The notes under the pieces were generated by a model. The model made no database searches. It was given only the letters and a program-made list of their open reading frames with translations, and was not told where the DNA came from. Shown piece after piece: positions 33,949-41,107 of a stretch of DNA of 43,572 nt. This stretch comes from Phycisphaerae bacterium (GTDB lineage Bacteria; Planctomycetota; Phycisphaerae; Phycisphaerales; UBA1924), in contig JAUIFD010000007.1 of NCBI GenBank assembly GCA_030429485.1, positions 1 through 43,572 of the forward strand. Reading direction: 5' to 3'. Both the position numbers and the translations under genes were made by a program. Positions within the stretch are counted from its first letter, which is position 1, and every line of letters starts with the position of its first letter.

Positions 33949-35414
33949 GCCGCGCACACCTCCTCCAGGAGCGCGATGCGCTCGCCGATCCATCGGACCA
34001 CGGGGACGGGCATGGAGTTGCCAAGCGCGCGGTAGCGTCGCGAGTCGGACCCGGGCTTGCCGTTGAAGTCGATCGCGGTGTAGCCGTCGGGGAAGCCTTG
34101 GAGGCGCTCACACTCGACGGGCGTGAGCCGACGCACCGCCCAGCCGTCGAGCACGCCGTAGCCCCTGTTGTGCCGGTCCTGGCTCGCTTGGATCGCGCCC
34201 GATTCCGCGGTCAGCCTCATGTTCGTGAGGTCGACGACGCGCGTGCCGCGGTCGGTGCGCGTGGGCTCGATCGCGGTCAGTGCCGCCGCGTACTCGGCCT
34301 CGCGAGCTTCGAGGTCCGCGCCCTGCCCGTGCGCGGGTGCGATGTTGTACGCGACGCACGGGCGCATATCGGAGGTCGCGCCCGCGTTCGCGCCGTTGAG
34401 CGCGGGCGAGCACTCGACCATCGTGCCCCGCCCGTTGCGTGCGACGCGCGTCTGGAAGCACACAGCCGGCGGGTGCGCGCCGCGAGCGAGCGCGGGCGCG
34501 GGTGACCCTGGCGCACAGCGCGAGCGGTTCGCCGGGTGCGTCACCTGCGTGGGATCGAAGCATGTCAGCGTCGGCGCGCCGTCTTCGGCGATCTCCGCGC
34601 CGCCCTGCCCGTGCGCCATGACAGATGGCACACCATCTCCGCCACCGGTTGCGCGCAGCGTGTGCGTCGTGTCGCCATCGATCGCTTGGTTGTAGAGATC
34701 GACCGCCGCGATCAGGTGTCCCGCCTGGGCCTGGGTGTCGTCCGCGCCGCATGTTCCAACGCCGTGCGCAGTAAGGGCGGCAATGTGCGCCCCCTCCGCT
34801 CGGCCCGGCGCAGGATCCCCGCGCAGGCCCGCGCGCTCAAGAAGTACCGCGGCGGCACGCTGCCAGCATCCTCCAGCACACGCGACAACGAACACACGCT
34901 CCCGTCGCTGGGCCAGACCGAAGTATCGAGCGTCAAAGCTCCGGTAGGCCCACCCGTACCCGAGTTGCCCCAGCGCCCCGAGGAAGGCTCCAAAGTCCCG
35001 TCCGCCCGACGAAGAACGCACGCCGGGGACGTTCTCCCAGACCACCCACTCGGGCCGCAGCGCATCAACAAGTCGAAGAAAGACGAGGGCGAGGTTGCCA
35101 CGCGGATCATCCATGCCCGCTCGGAGTCCCGCGACGCTGAACGACTGGCAGGGGGTTCCGGCGCACACGAGCCGAACAGGCTCATCGCTCCCGGGTCCGA
35201 ATCGCGCACGGAGCTCGTCACGGTCGATCGCCTCCATGTCGCCCAGGTTCGGCACGCCCGGGTAGTGGTGCCCGAGCAACGCCGAGCAGTAGTCGTCGAT
35301 CTCGCTCGTGAACGCCAGCTCCCATCCCGGCCACCCCCACCCACCCCATCGCGACCCCCACGCGACGGACGGCGCCTCGATGCCCGAGCAGAATGTGCCG
35401 TACCGCATCTTCAT
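33945..35414 (-). CDS. C5-cytosine DNA methyltransferase, 489 aa
   Basis: All main motifs are present: I (GTFCSGIEAPSVAWG, 6-20), IV with the catalytic Cys (AGTPCQSFSVAG, Cys89), VI (VVWENVPGV, 124-132), VIII (AQRRERVFVV, 168-177), and IX-X near the end (TPVECERLQGFPDGYT, ALGNSMPVPVV). A long variable region between VIII and IX (about 180-420) is the target-recognition part and is larger than usual, suggesting more than one target domain or an insertion. ATG 35414 is chosen because GGAG sits just upstream. Confidence 0.88.
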   Translation of the reverse strand: MKMRYGTFCSGIEAPSVAWGSRWGGWGWPGWELAFTSEIDDYCSALLGHHYPGVPNLGDMEAIDRDELRARFGPGSDEPVRLVCAGTPCQSFSVAGLRAGMDDPRGNLALVFLRLVDALRPEWVVWENVPGVRSSSGGRDFGAFLGALGQLGYGWAYRSFDARYFGLAQRRERVFVVACAGGCWQRAAAVLLERAGLRGDPAPGRAEGAHIAALTAHGVGTCGADDTQAQAGHLIAAVDLYNQAIDGDTTHTLRATGGGDGVPSVMAHGQGGAEIAEDGAPTLTCFDPTQVTHPANRSRCAPGSPAPALARGAHPPAVCFQTRVARNGRGTMVECSPALNGANAGATSDMRPCVAYNIAPAHGQGADLEAREAEYAAALTAIEPTRTDRGTRVVDLTNMRLTAESGAIQASQDRHNRGYGVLDGWAVRRLTPVECERLQGFPDGYTAIDFNGKPGSDSRRYRALGNSMPVPVVRWIGERIALLEEVCAA

Positions 35415-35479
35415 CGAATCTCCGCCCCCGCCGTCAAGCGGGCGCGGCCGATCGGGCGCGACGAGCGACCGGTTGGGAA

Positions 35480-35572
35480 AGACGGGGGCGGGACTCGAAC
35501 CCGCAACTCCTGGCCGCACCGAGTTACCTCGGCCCCGGGTACCAGCGCCTCTGCCACTTGGGCTACCCCGTC
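35480..35572 (-). tRNA. tRNA-like gene with expanded anticodon loop (93 nt; identity unclear)
   Basis: The 7-base acceptor stem pairs perfectly (GACGGGG / CCCCGTC), as does the T-arm (GCGGG-TTCGAGT-CCCGC). A D-arm with loop CAAGTGGCAGA and a five-base variable loop (GAGTT) are also present. The anticodon stem CTGGT/GCCAG is intact but encloses 26 bases instead of 7, containing an extra hairpin CCGAG-GTAA-CTCGG. No T33-anticodon pattern can be read. CCA is not encoded. It may be an intron-bearing, decayed or tRNA-mimic gene. Confidence 0.6.
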
Positions 35573-35579
35573 TGTTGTG

Positions 35580-35642
35580 TCACTTCCTTCGCGGTGGCGC
35601 GAGCATGAATGCGAGCTTCTTCACGCCGATGTACTTCCGCAT
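35580..35642 (-). CDS. 20-residue peptide gene
   Basis: A short frame beginning MRKYIGVKKLAFML, with a perfect Shine-Dalgarno (AAAGGAG, 7 bases before the ATG). Similar short basic peptides starting M-K/R-x-Y-x-G are widespread in phages, usually longer, so this may be a truncated member. It ends 8 bases before the tRNA-like gene. Confidence 0.45.
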   Translation of the reverse strand: MRKYIGVKKLAFMLAPPRRK

Positions 35643-35667
35643 TGCGTTGCTCCTTTCGTCGAATCCC

Positions 35668-35690
35668 GCCCGCGCCGGTGTGGCGCGGGC
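35668..35690 (-). terminator. Perfect 9-base-pair hairpin after the 154-aa gene
   Basis: GCCCGCGCC-GGTGT-GGCGCGGGC lies between stop 35699 and the peptide gene. It has no T run, so a terminator, attenuator or processing site is possible. Confidence 0.4.
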
Positions 35691-35698
35691 GAGGGTGT

Positions 35699-36163
35699 TC
35701 AGGCCGGAGGGTCGGAGGGCGGCGGCGGGACGGGTGAGGTGGGCGGGGTGTGCGGTGGGGATGGTGGGGGCGGCGCAGGCTGCCAGAGCGCCTGGAGCCT
35801 CTCGCGCACCTGCCCGCACACGCGCTTGCGCTGCTCGCGCACCGCGTTGTGCTTGGTCTCCCCGATCTGCGCTTCCGCCGCGGCGATCGTCTCCTCGATC
35901 TCACGCCGGTCGTTCATGTACGCGACGCCCATCTGCGTGAAATCCCAGTGCTCGGGCATGGGCCGGCCCTGTGTGGTGAGCGGGTGCTCGATGAGCTTGA
36001 TCGCTTCAAGGTTCTCGATCGCCGCGAGCACGCTCGTGGGTCGCACGTCGTCCTCGATGCGGCGCTGGCGGATGGGCTCCTCGGGCATGTCGTGCAGGTG
36101 CTGTTGGATGCGGAGCATGACGAGCAGCTCCGCGGCTTCGAGTCTTCGGACGTTGACGCGCAT
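35699..36163 (-). CDS. Possible winged-helix protein with Pro-rich tail, 154 aa
   Basis: ATG 36163 has a strong Shine-Dalgarno (AAGGAGG). The first 70 residues (RLEAAELLVMLRIQQHLHDM, RRIEDDVRPTSVLAAIENLE, LIEHPLTTQGRP) look like a small winged-helix DNA-binding domain. A coil (RREIEETIAAAEAQIGETKH) and a 30-residue proline-rich tail follow. A local transcription regulator is possible. Not assigned to a family. Confidence 0.65.
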   Translation of the reverse strand: MRVNVRRLEAAELLVMLRIQQHLHDMPEEPIRQRRIEDDVRPTSVLAAIENLEAIKLIEHPLTTQGRPMPEHWDFTQMGVAYMNDRREIEETIAAAEAQIGETKHNAVREQRKRVCGQVRERLQALWQPAPPPPSPPHTPPTSPVPPPPSDPPA

Positions 36164-36230
36164 GACGCCTCCTTGCGTAAGGCTGGAATCCGCCCGCGCC
36201 TCGGTGAACGCGCGAGCGGAGTGGAGAGAG

Positions 36231-36247
36231 GCCCCCAACGAGGGGGC
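36231..36247 (-). terminator. Terminator-like hairpin closing the recombination genes
   Basis: GCCCCC-AACGA-GGGGGC lies 9 bases after stop 36256. In the minus direction it is followed by CTCTCTCC. The weak pyrimidine tail suggests partial termination. Confidence 0.5.
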
Positions 36248-36255
36248 GCAGAGAG

Positions 36256-37143
36256 TCAGATCACGAGCGCGTCGACCATGTCGGCCAGACGGGCCCAGTC
36301 CGCAGGGTCCATCTCGTCGTGGCCGGTGCTCGGGTATTCGGCGGCCCAGTTGTCCTGCCAGGTCTTCGTGGCGCGCTCCACGTCGCCGTCGTGCTGCTGG
36401 ATGTAGAACTTCCAGCACGACTCGCGGCTGTTGACGCTGGAGAGGTGGATGAACTCGCCGGACCGCTTCGACGGCGCGAGGTTCTCAACCTGCTTGCGAT
36501 CAGCCGGCGGGGGTGAGTTGGGCGGCGCACTCGGTGGTGTCGCGGGCGCGGCCCGCGATGCGGGAGGCGATGCAGGCGGTGATGCAGGGGGCGATGCAGG
36601 AGGTGACGCAGGCGGAGTCGCGCCGGGCGGCGGAGCCACGGGCGAGCCACCAGGCACGGGCCCGCCGGCGTTCGCGGGCGAGAGCGCGCGCAGCTTGCTC
36701 CCGAGCCGTCCACTCACCGCACGCACATCGTTCGGGTCGGTCTCGCCGACGCCGCTTCCGCCCTCCCAGTCGTGCGGGTTGATCCACTTGATCTTCAGGC
36801 GGGTGTTGCCCTCGTAGGTCTCGTACGCCGTGGTGATCTGCACCTCGACGCCCTCCCATTTGCCAAGCCAGAGCGAGTCGATCGACGCGCCGTCCCAACC
36901 GAGCGAGTCCTTGAGCGACTGGATCTGCGCCTCGTTCAGGTCGCCGTTCTTCTTCTCGAGGAAGAACCAGCCCGTGATTTCGTATCCCTGCATCGCGTAC
37001 CACTGCTGGCTCTCTTCGTGGTACCACTCCGTGGTCCGGAAGAGCATGACAAAGCACGCGAGGTTGTTCTGGCCTTTCTGTTGGAGCGACCACTCCACGG
37101 GGACGGCGCGGAAGCGGCCGTCACGATCGGGCAAGTTGCTCAA
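36256..37143 (-). CDS. Possible single-strand-DNA-binding partner of Sak4, 295 aa
   Basis: The start is TTG 37143 overlapping the Sak4 stop (TTGA), because the sequence is coding from there (SNLPDRDGRFRAVPVEWSLQ) and no ATG occurs before residue 33. The N-terminal 150 residues contain NNLACFVMLFRTTEWYHEES and RLKIKWINPHDWEGG, similar in layout to DUF669/SSB-like proteins found next to Sak4. An (Ala-Ser-Pro-Pro)n linker follows, then a helical C-terminal domain (GDVERATKTWQDNWAAEYPS) ending acidic. The DNA-binding role is inferred from context. Confidence 0.6.
   Translation of the reverse strand: MSNLPDRDGRFRAVPVEWSLQQKGQNNLACFVMLFRTTEWYHEESQQWYAMQGYEITGWFFLEKKNGDLNEAQIQSLKDSLGWDGASIDSLWLGKWEGVEVQITTAYETYEGNTRLKIKWINPHDWEGGSGVGETDPNDVRAVSGRLGSKLRALSPANAGGPVPGGSPVAPPPGATPPASPPASPPASPPASPPASRAAPATPPSAPPNSPPPADRKQVENLAPSKRSGEFIHLSSVNSRESCWKFYIQQHDGDVERATKTWQDNWAAEYPSTGHDEMDPADWARLADMVDALVI
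36557..36616. repeat. 12-base tandem repeat, five units
   Basis: Five adjacent variants of GATGCAGGNGGN encode the Ala-Ser-Pro-Pro repeat in the linker of the 295-aa protein. All units keep the frame. Confidence 0.8.
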
Positions 37144-38027
37144 GGCTGTGCTCCCTGGTTTGCGGCGAGCTGGGCGAAGTACGCCCAGATCGCGTTGTCC
37201 TGGTTGTGTGCGAACGCGAACGGGTCGGCGAGGTCGCGGCTCTTGGCCATCGCCCACGGCGTCTCCGCCGGGTAGATGGTGCGGCTGCCGTGCCCCTTGG
37301 CCTTCCCGTCCTTGGTGACGACGTCGTACTTGATGAAGAGCAGGTGATCGAGCCACTCGCGCACGACGGCGCGGATCGATCCCTTGCCCGAGGTCGGATC
37401 GCTGAGCCTGGGCTCGTAGCGGATCCAGTCCTCGCCCTCCGGGTTGGGCACGCGGTTGGTGGTGTCGTGCATGAGCAGCACGATGTGCTTGCCCGAACGC
37501 CACAGCCGCTCAAGGTCGCCCAGGATCGGCAGGAAGGTGTCGTAGAGGATCGTGAAGCCCTTGCCGTACCCGTAGTCCTCGATGCGCTGGGCGCTCTTGC
37601 CCTGGCCCACCGGCACGGTCTCGTACATGTGCTGCTTGGCGAGCTCTTCGAGGCGCGTCATCGTGTCGATCACGACGGTGTCGGCGTCGGCCCAGAGCTC
37701 CTCAGTCTGAAGCGCCTGTCGCACGAGTTCGAAGGTCCACTCAACACCCTCGGGCAGCTCGACGCGATCGACATGGAGGCGCGAAGTCCCGCCCTCGATG
37801 TCGATGAACTTCGGACGCGGGGCGAGCGCGGCGAGCGTGCTCTTGCCGATGCCGCCCGGGCCGTAGATGCCGATGCGCTCCGCCTGGCGTCGTGCGCCCG
37901 ACGACTTGCCGAAGGTCACCTTCGTGCCGCTGGGCGCCGCGGCGTTGCCGCTGCGCGCCGGTGGCGGCGGCGGTGGTGGCTTCTTGTTCTGAGGGGCGGG
38001 CGGGGCGGTCGCTGGTGTGGGCGCCAT
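37140..38027 (-). CDS. Sak4-like RecA-fold ATPase (single-strand annealing), 295 aa
   Basis: ATG 38027 has GGAGGACTGAA upstream. After a Pro-rich N-terminus, Walker A is YGPGGIGKST (residues 55-64), Walker B is ADTVVIDTMTRLEELAKQHM and the sensor strand is KHIVLLMHDTT. This order matches phage AAA/Sak4 annealing ATPases. It would load on single-stranded DNA and pair strands in phage recombination. Its neighbours, a Cas4/RecB-type nuclease upstream and an SSB-like protein downstream, form the usual Sak4 module. Confidence 0.8.
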   Translation of the reverse strand: MAPTPATAPPAPQNKKPPPPPPPARSGNAAAPSGTKVTFGKSSGARRQAERIGIYGPGGIGKSTLAALAPRPKFIDIEGGTSRLHVDRVELPEGVEWTFELVRQALQTEELWADADTVVIDTMTRLEELAKQHMYETVPVGQGKSAQRIEDYGYGKGFTILYDTFLPILGDLERLWRSGKHIVLLMHDTTNRVPNPEGEDWIRYEPRLSDPTSGKGSIRAVVREWLDHLLFIKYDVVTKDGKAKGHGSRTIYPAETPWAMAKSRDLADPFAFAHNQDNAIWAYFAQLAANQGAQP

Positions 38028-38028
38028 T

Positions 38029-39114
38029 TCAGTCCTCCGTTTCGGGGGTGGGGGTGGGGTCCAGTTCGGGGTGAATCGAGGTGGTGAGCCGGACGTACCC
38101 GCGCGGGGGCGGGCCGGCGGGATCGACACGGTCCGAGCACACGGGCAGGTACGCGCAGGGGAAGGGCGCGTTGCACGCCCCGGTGTTGCGGTACCAGCCG
38201 CCCGATCGCTGCATCGCGCGGAGCGTGGTCTGCTGCTGCCAGAGTTCGAGGCGCAGCTCGTCGAGGTCCGCTTCGAGTCGCGGGATCTCGCGGCGTGCGT
38301 AGTAGAAGTCGGGACGCTCACCGATGTCGGTCATGAGCCGCTCGGCGTGCATGGTGAGCGTCTCGCGCTCGGTGTTGTGGAGCTTCTGTTGTGCCTTGGT
38401 CAGCTTCTTCGGCGCGATCGAGGGCTTGCGCGTCACGTCGTAGAGCACCGTCGCGCAGTCGTACCCGAGCTCGCGGGCCGCGAGGATGTAGACGCCGATC
38501 TGCTGATCGAGCCGGAGCCTGCGCCAGTAGTCGCTTTCGGCGCTCACGTCGTCGCCGGTGGTCTTGTACTCCTCGACGGCAAGGCGTCCGTCTTCGAGTT
38601 TCACGATGGCGTCGATCTTGCCCGCGAGCCGGAAGAGCTTGGATTCGGCGCCGGTCTTCGGGTTGCGCAGCGGGATCTCGAAGTGCAGCTCCGCCGCGAC
38701 CACCTCGCGTCTGACGGCGCCGTACCGCCAGAACCAGCCCGAGACCATGCACTTCACGCGGGTCTGCTCGAGGCGCCAGTCTTCGATCAGCGCCCACGCC
38801 GGCACGTCCTTGTAGAGCTTATCGATCGCGACGTACGCCTTGCTCGGATCGCCGGTCTCGTTGAGCACCTGGAGCCCGGTGTGGTACGCGGTGCCGAAGC
38901 GCAGCGCCCTGGAGGGGCGGTCGGGCACGAGCCCGTGCTCGTATCGGAGCTGGTGCTTGCGTGGGCAGGTGCGGAAGCAGGCGAGGCGCGAGTGGGTGAG
39001 GATGTGCTCGCCCCGCCCCACGTCATCCACTGCACCCACCCCAGGCTCCGCCGGGGGTGAAGCGAGCGCCTCGCGTACCTTGCCGACGTCGAACTTGCGT
39101 GCGGTGGTGGTCAT
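38029..39114 (-). CDS. Cas4/RecB-like PD-(D/E)XK exonuclease with Fe-S cysteines, 361 aa
   Basis: Cys46 and Cys50 lie in HSRLACFRTCPRKHQLRY, and three Cys near the C-terminus in ACNAPFPCAYLPVC, a layout typical of the 4Fe-4S cluster in Cas4/AddB/RecB nucleases. The catalytic core is RFGTAYHTGL (His78), LAGKIDAIV (Asp168), VEEYKTT (Glu-x-Lys) and RLDQQIGVY (the Q-x-x-x-Y motif). It would resect double-strand ends for the adjacent annealing ATPase. ATG 39114 overlaps the preceding stop. Confidence 0.85.
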   Translation of the reverse strand: MTTTARKFDVGKVREALASPPAEPGVGAVDDVGRGEHILTHSRLACFRTCPRKHQLRYEHGLVPDRPSRALRFGTAYHTGLQVLNETGDPSKAYVAIDKLYKDVPAWALIEDWRLEQTRVKCMVSGWFWRYGAVRREVVAAELHFEIPLRNPKTGAESKLFRLAGKIDAIVKLEDGRLAVEEYKTTGDDVSAESDYWRRLRLDQQIGVYILAARELGYDCATVLYDVTRKPSIAPKKLTKAQQKLHNTERETLTMHAERLMTDIGERPDFYYARREIPRLEADLDELRLELWQQQTTLRAMQRSGGWYRNTGACNAPFPCAYLPVCSDRVDPAGPPPRGYVRLTTSIHPELDPTPTPETED

Positions 39115-39605
39115 GCTCCACCTCCCGCATGCTCCGGGTGGTTGAGACGGAACTGATCCCTCTCGCAGGCCTTGGCAAAGAGCTTCGCGCCGTAGCAGAT
39201 GAGCGATGCGATCACGACTTCATCAATCACCTGGTTCGGCTCGCGCGCTGCGACCGCACAGCGAAGCCCCCAATCCTGAAGTTCGAAATGGCGAGAGGTA
39301 ACCTCCAGGGAGACAGTCTCTAGGGGACTGTGTCGCGTCGCGACGCACGCCTCGGGAAGCACAAAGGCCTCGAAGCGACGCCTACCGGCTTCCGTCACTT
39401 TCACATGTGTGACCAGTTCAGCAGCGCGGAGAACCGGCGCAACGCAATCGACCATCTGCCGCGCTAGCGATCCGTTGTGTGTCCGGAGCTTGCTGATCGT
39501 GGCGTCTCGCTCGCGAAGCGCCTTGCGGTGCTTGCTCGCCTGGGCGAAGACGATCGCCAGCATGAAGAGCGGGAAGACCGCTCCAACGATGATGACAATG
39601 GTCAT
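39111..39605 (-). CDS. Membrane-anchored protein, 164 aa
   Basis: The N-terminal membrane helix (TIVIIVGAVFPLFMLAIVFA, residues 2-21) is followed by a basic coil (SKHRKALRERDATISKLRTH) and a mixed domain with three or four Cys. ATG 39605 overlaps the preceding stop. An early phage inner-membrane protein of unknown role. Confidence 0.65.
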   Translation of the reverse strand: MTIVIIVGAVFPLFMLAIVFAQASKHRKALRERDATISKLRTHNGSLARQMVDCVAPVLRAAELVTHVKVTEAGRRRFEAFVLPEACVATRHSPLETVSLEVTSRHFELQDWGLRCAVAAREPNQVIDEVVIASLICYGAKLFAKACERDQFRLNHPEHAGGGA

Positions 39606-39841
39606 GCGCCACCTGCTTTCGCCCGTTCGCAGTTCGAGCGAATGCCGTGCATGAGTCCGACGAGCGAACAGAGCGCGGAGACTCTGATCTGGAGGTCGTC
39701 GGTCTTGACGAGCTGCTCTAGGCTGCTGAGCATCTCGCCAACACAGGTCCCGTCGAATCGCGGAAGAAGATCGCGTAACTCTGCCTCGTGCTGATCGAGA
39801 CGATGTTCCAACTGCGTTTGCCATTGCTCGAAGTTGGTCAT
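39602..39841 (-). CDS. Unknown helical protein, 79 aa
   Basis: A charged helical N-terminus (QWQTQLEHRLDQHEAELRDL), then a second helical part with two Cys. Overlaps both neighbours by 4 bases. No family recognised. Confidence 0.6.
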   Translation of the reverse strand: MTNFEQWQTQLEHRLDQHEAELRDLLPRFDGTCVGEMLSSLEQLVKTDDLQIRVSALCSLVGLMHGIRSNCERAKAGGA

Positions 39842-40077
39842 GCCGCGCCTCCCGCGAGCTCGCAGAGCACGGGCTCAAGCTCGGCGTAGATGGCGTCGCA
39901 CGCGTCGCGCCACTTCTTCGCCAGGTGCAGGGCGATCCACAGCGCATCGCACTGCTCGCGCGAGTCGCAGATCACAACCCCCGAGGCGAGCGTGACGCGT
40001 TCGGTCTCGACGACGGCGAAGGTCTTGCCACCGACCGCCGCCTCGGTGCGCATGCTGATCGAGAGCGGCGGCTTCAT
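39838..40077 (-). CDS. Unknown protein, 79 aa
   Basis: The N-terminal half is beta-rich (KTFAVVETERVTLASGVVIC), with a helical end (LAKKWRDACDAIYAELEPVL). Overlaps both neighbours by 4 bases. Function unknown. Confidence 0.6.
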   Translation of the reverse strand: MKPPLSISMRTEAAVGGKTFAVVETERVTLASGVVICDSREQCDALWIALHLAKKWRDACDAIYAELEPVLCELAGGAA

Positions 40078-40649
40078 GCCCCACCGCCCGCGATCGCGCC
40101 GAGCGGTTCACGCTCACCGAGGAACTGATCCCGAAGGTGATCCATCTGGGCGTCGAGGTCGCGCTGCCGGTCGTCACCGCACGCGCATTCGTCGGGCGAT
40201 CGCCGGCAGTCGTCGCAGATCACCTGCTCGCGGCCGTTGCACGCGCTGGTGACGAAGCGGTCGGGCAGCTCGTCTGAAAATCCCGTGCGGGGGGAGCACG
40301 AGGTGCGATCGGCTTTGGAGCTAGCCTCCTGCCCTCGTGGCTCCTCTCCCCCAACACGGCACTCCGTTGGGCCCATCGGCCCGGTCATCTCATCGAACGG
40401 CTCGACGTCCATCTCCGCGATGAGCCGATCGCGCAGCACGCGGGCGCAGTCCCCGCAGCACCCGATCCGGCTCGCCATGCCCGGCGCACGCACGCGGAGG
40501 TAGGAGCGGTCTTCGAAGAGCTTGCCCGCGCAGCCCTCGTACTCGCACCCCAGCACCCGCTCAGTCGCGGAAGCGTGATGCACCTCGGTGGTGATGCCGA
40601 GTTGTGCGGCGAGTTCGGCGTGCTCGTCGGTGATAGTGAGGTGCGTCAC
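40074..40649 (-). CDS. Cysteine-rich, probably zinc-binding protein, 191 aa
   Basis: GTG 40649 overlaps the preceding stop (GTGA). Two Cys clusters are visible: CEYEGCAGKLF with CCGDCARVL, and CNGREQVICDDCRRSPDECA. These fit two small zinc-binding units. The linker between is acidic and flexible. No family recognised; nucleic-acid or protein binding is possible. Confidence 0.65.
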   Translation of the reverse strand: MTHLTITDEHAELAAQLGITTEVHHASATERVLGCEYEGCAGKLFEDRSYLRVRAPGMASRIGCCGDCARVLRDRLIAEMDVEPFDEMTGPMGPTECRVGGEEPRGQEASSKADRTSCSPRTGFSDELPDRFVTSACNGREQVICDDCRRSPDECACGDDRQRDLDAQMDHLRDQFLGEREPLGAIAGGGA

Positions 40650-40963
40650 GACGCACCGCCCTTCGCCTTGGTGACGATGCTTCGGCACTTTTGGGCGATT
40701 GACCTGGCTCCGCGAGCAACATCACCAGAGTCGGCCCCAAAGAACGCGAGTTCCTTCGCTGCGCTTTCGCACGTCGCGATGAGGTCCGGCAGCGCGAGGA
40801 TCTGCTGCGCTCGCTTCTCCGCTTCGTCCTCGGTCGCGCCGAAGACGACGATCGCCCCCTGGTGATCGTCGACGTCGATGCAGCGGAACGGGTACCTCGG
40901 AGTGTCTTTGTGAAGGCCCCGGACGTACTCGTGCATCTGCTCGCTGGACAGCCTCAGTTCCAT
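40646..40963 (-). CDS. Unknown first gene of the early operon, 105 aa
   Basis: The sequence begins MELRLSSEQMHEYVRGLHKD, followed by a beta segment (HQGAIVVFGATEDEAEKRAQ) and helices. A strong Shine-Dalgarno (AAGGAGCGCG) precedes ATG 40963. It follows the 144-base GC-rich gap after the integrase, so the early promoter probably lies just upstream. Confidence 0.65.
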   Translation of the reverse strand: MELRLSSEQMHEYVRGLHKDTPRYPFRCIDVDDHQGAIVVFGATEDEAEKRAQQILALPDLIATCESAAKELAFFGADSGDVARGARSIAQKCRSIVTKAKGGAS

Positions 40964-41028
40964 GACGCGCTCCTTCCTCGGCCGCGCCGGGCCCGGGCGT
41001 CCCGACCCCGGGTGGGGCGGGGCGCGCA

Positions 41029-41063
41029 GGCCCGGCGCGAGCCGGGCCCCGGCGTGAGCCGGG
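41029..41063. terminator. Two tandem GC-rich hairpins after the integrase
   Basis: GGCCCGGC-GCGA-GCCGGGCC (41029-41048) and CCCGGC-GTGA-GCCGGG (41048-41063) both have GNRA-type tetraloops when read as plus-strand RNA. They could end integrase transcription or act as a structured leader for the early operon. Confidence 0.45.
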
Positions 41064-41107
41064 CAACACGACCGGAGTCGCGCTGAGGGCGCAGAAGCGG
41101 ACCACGG

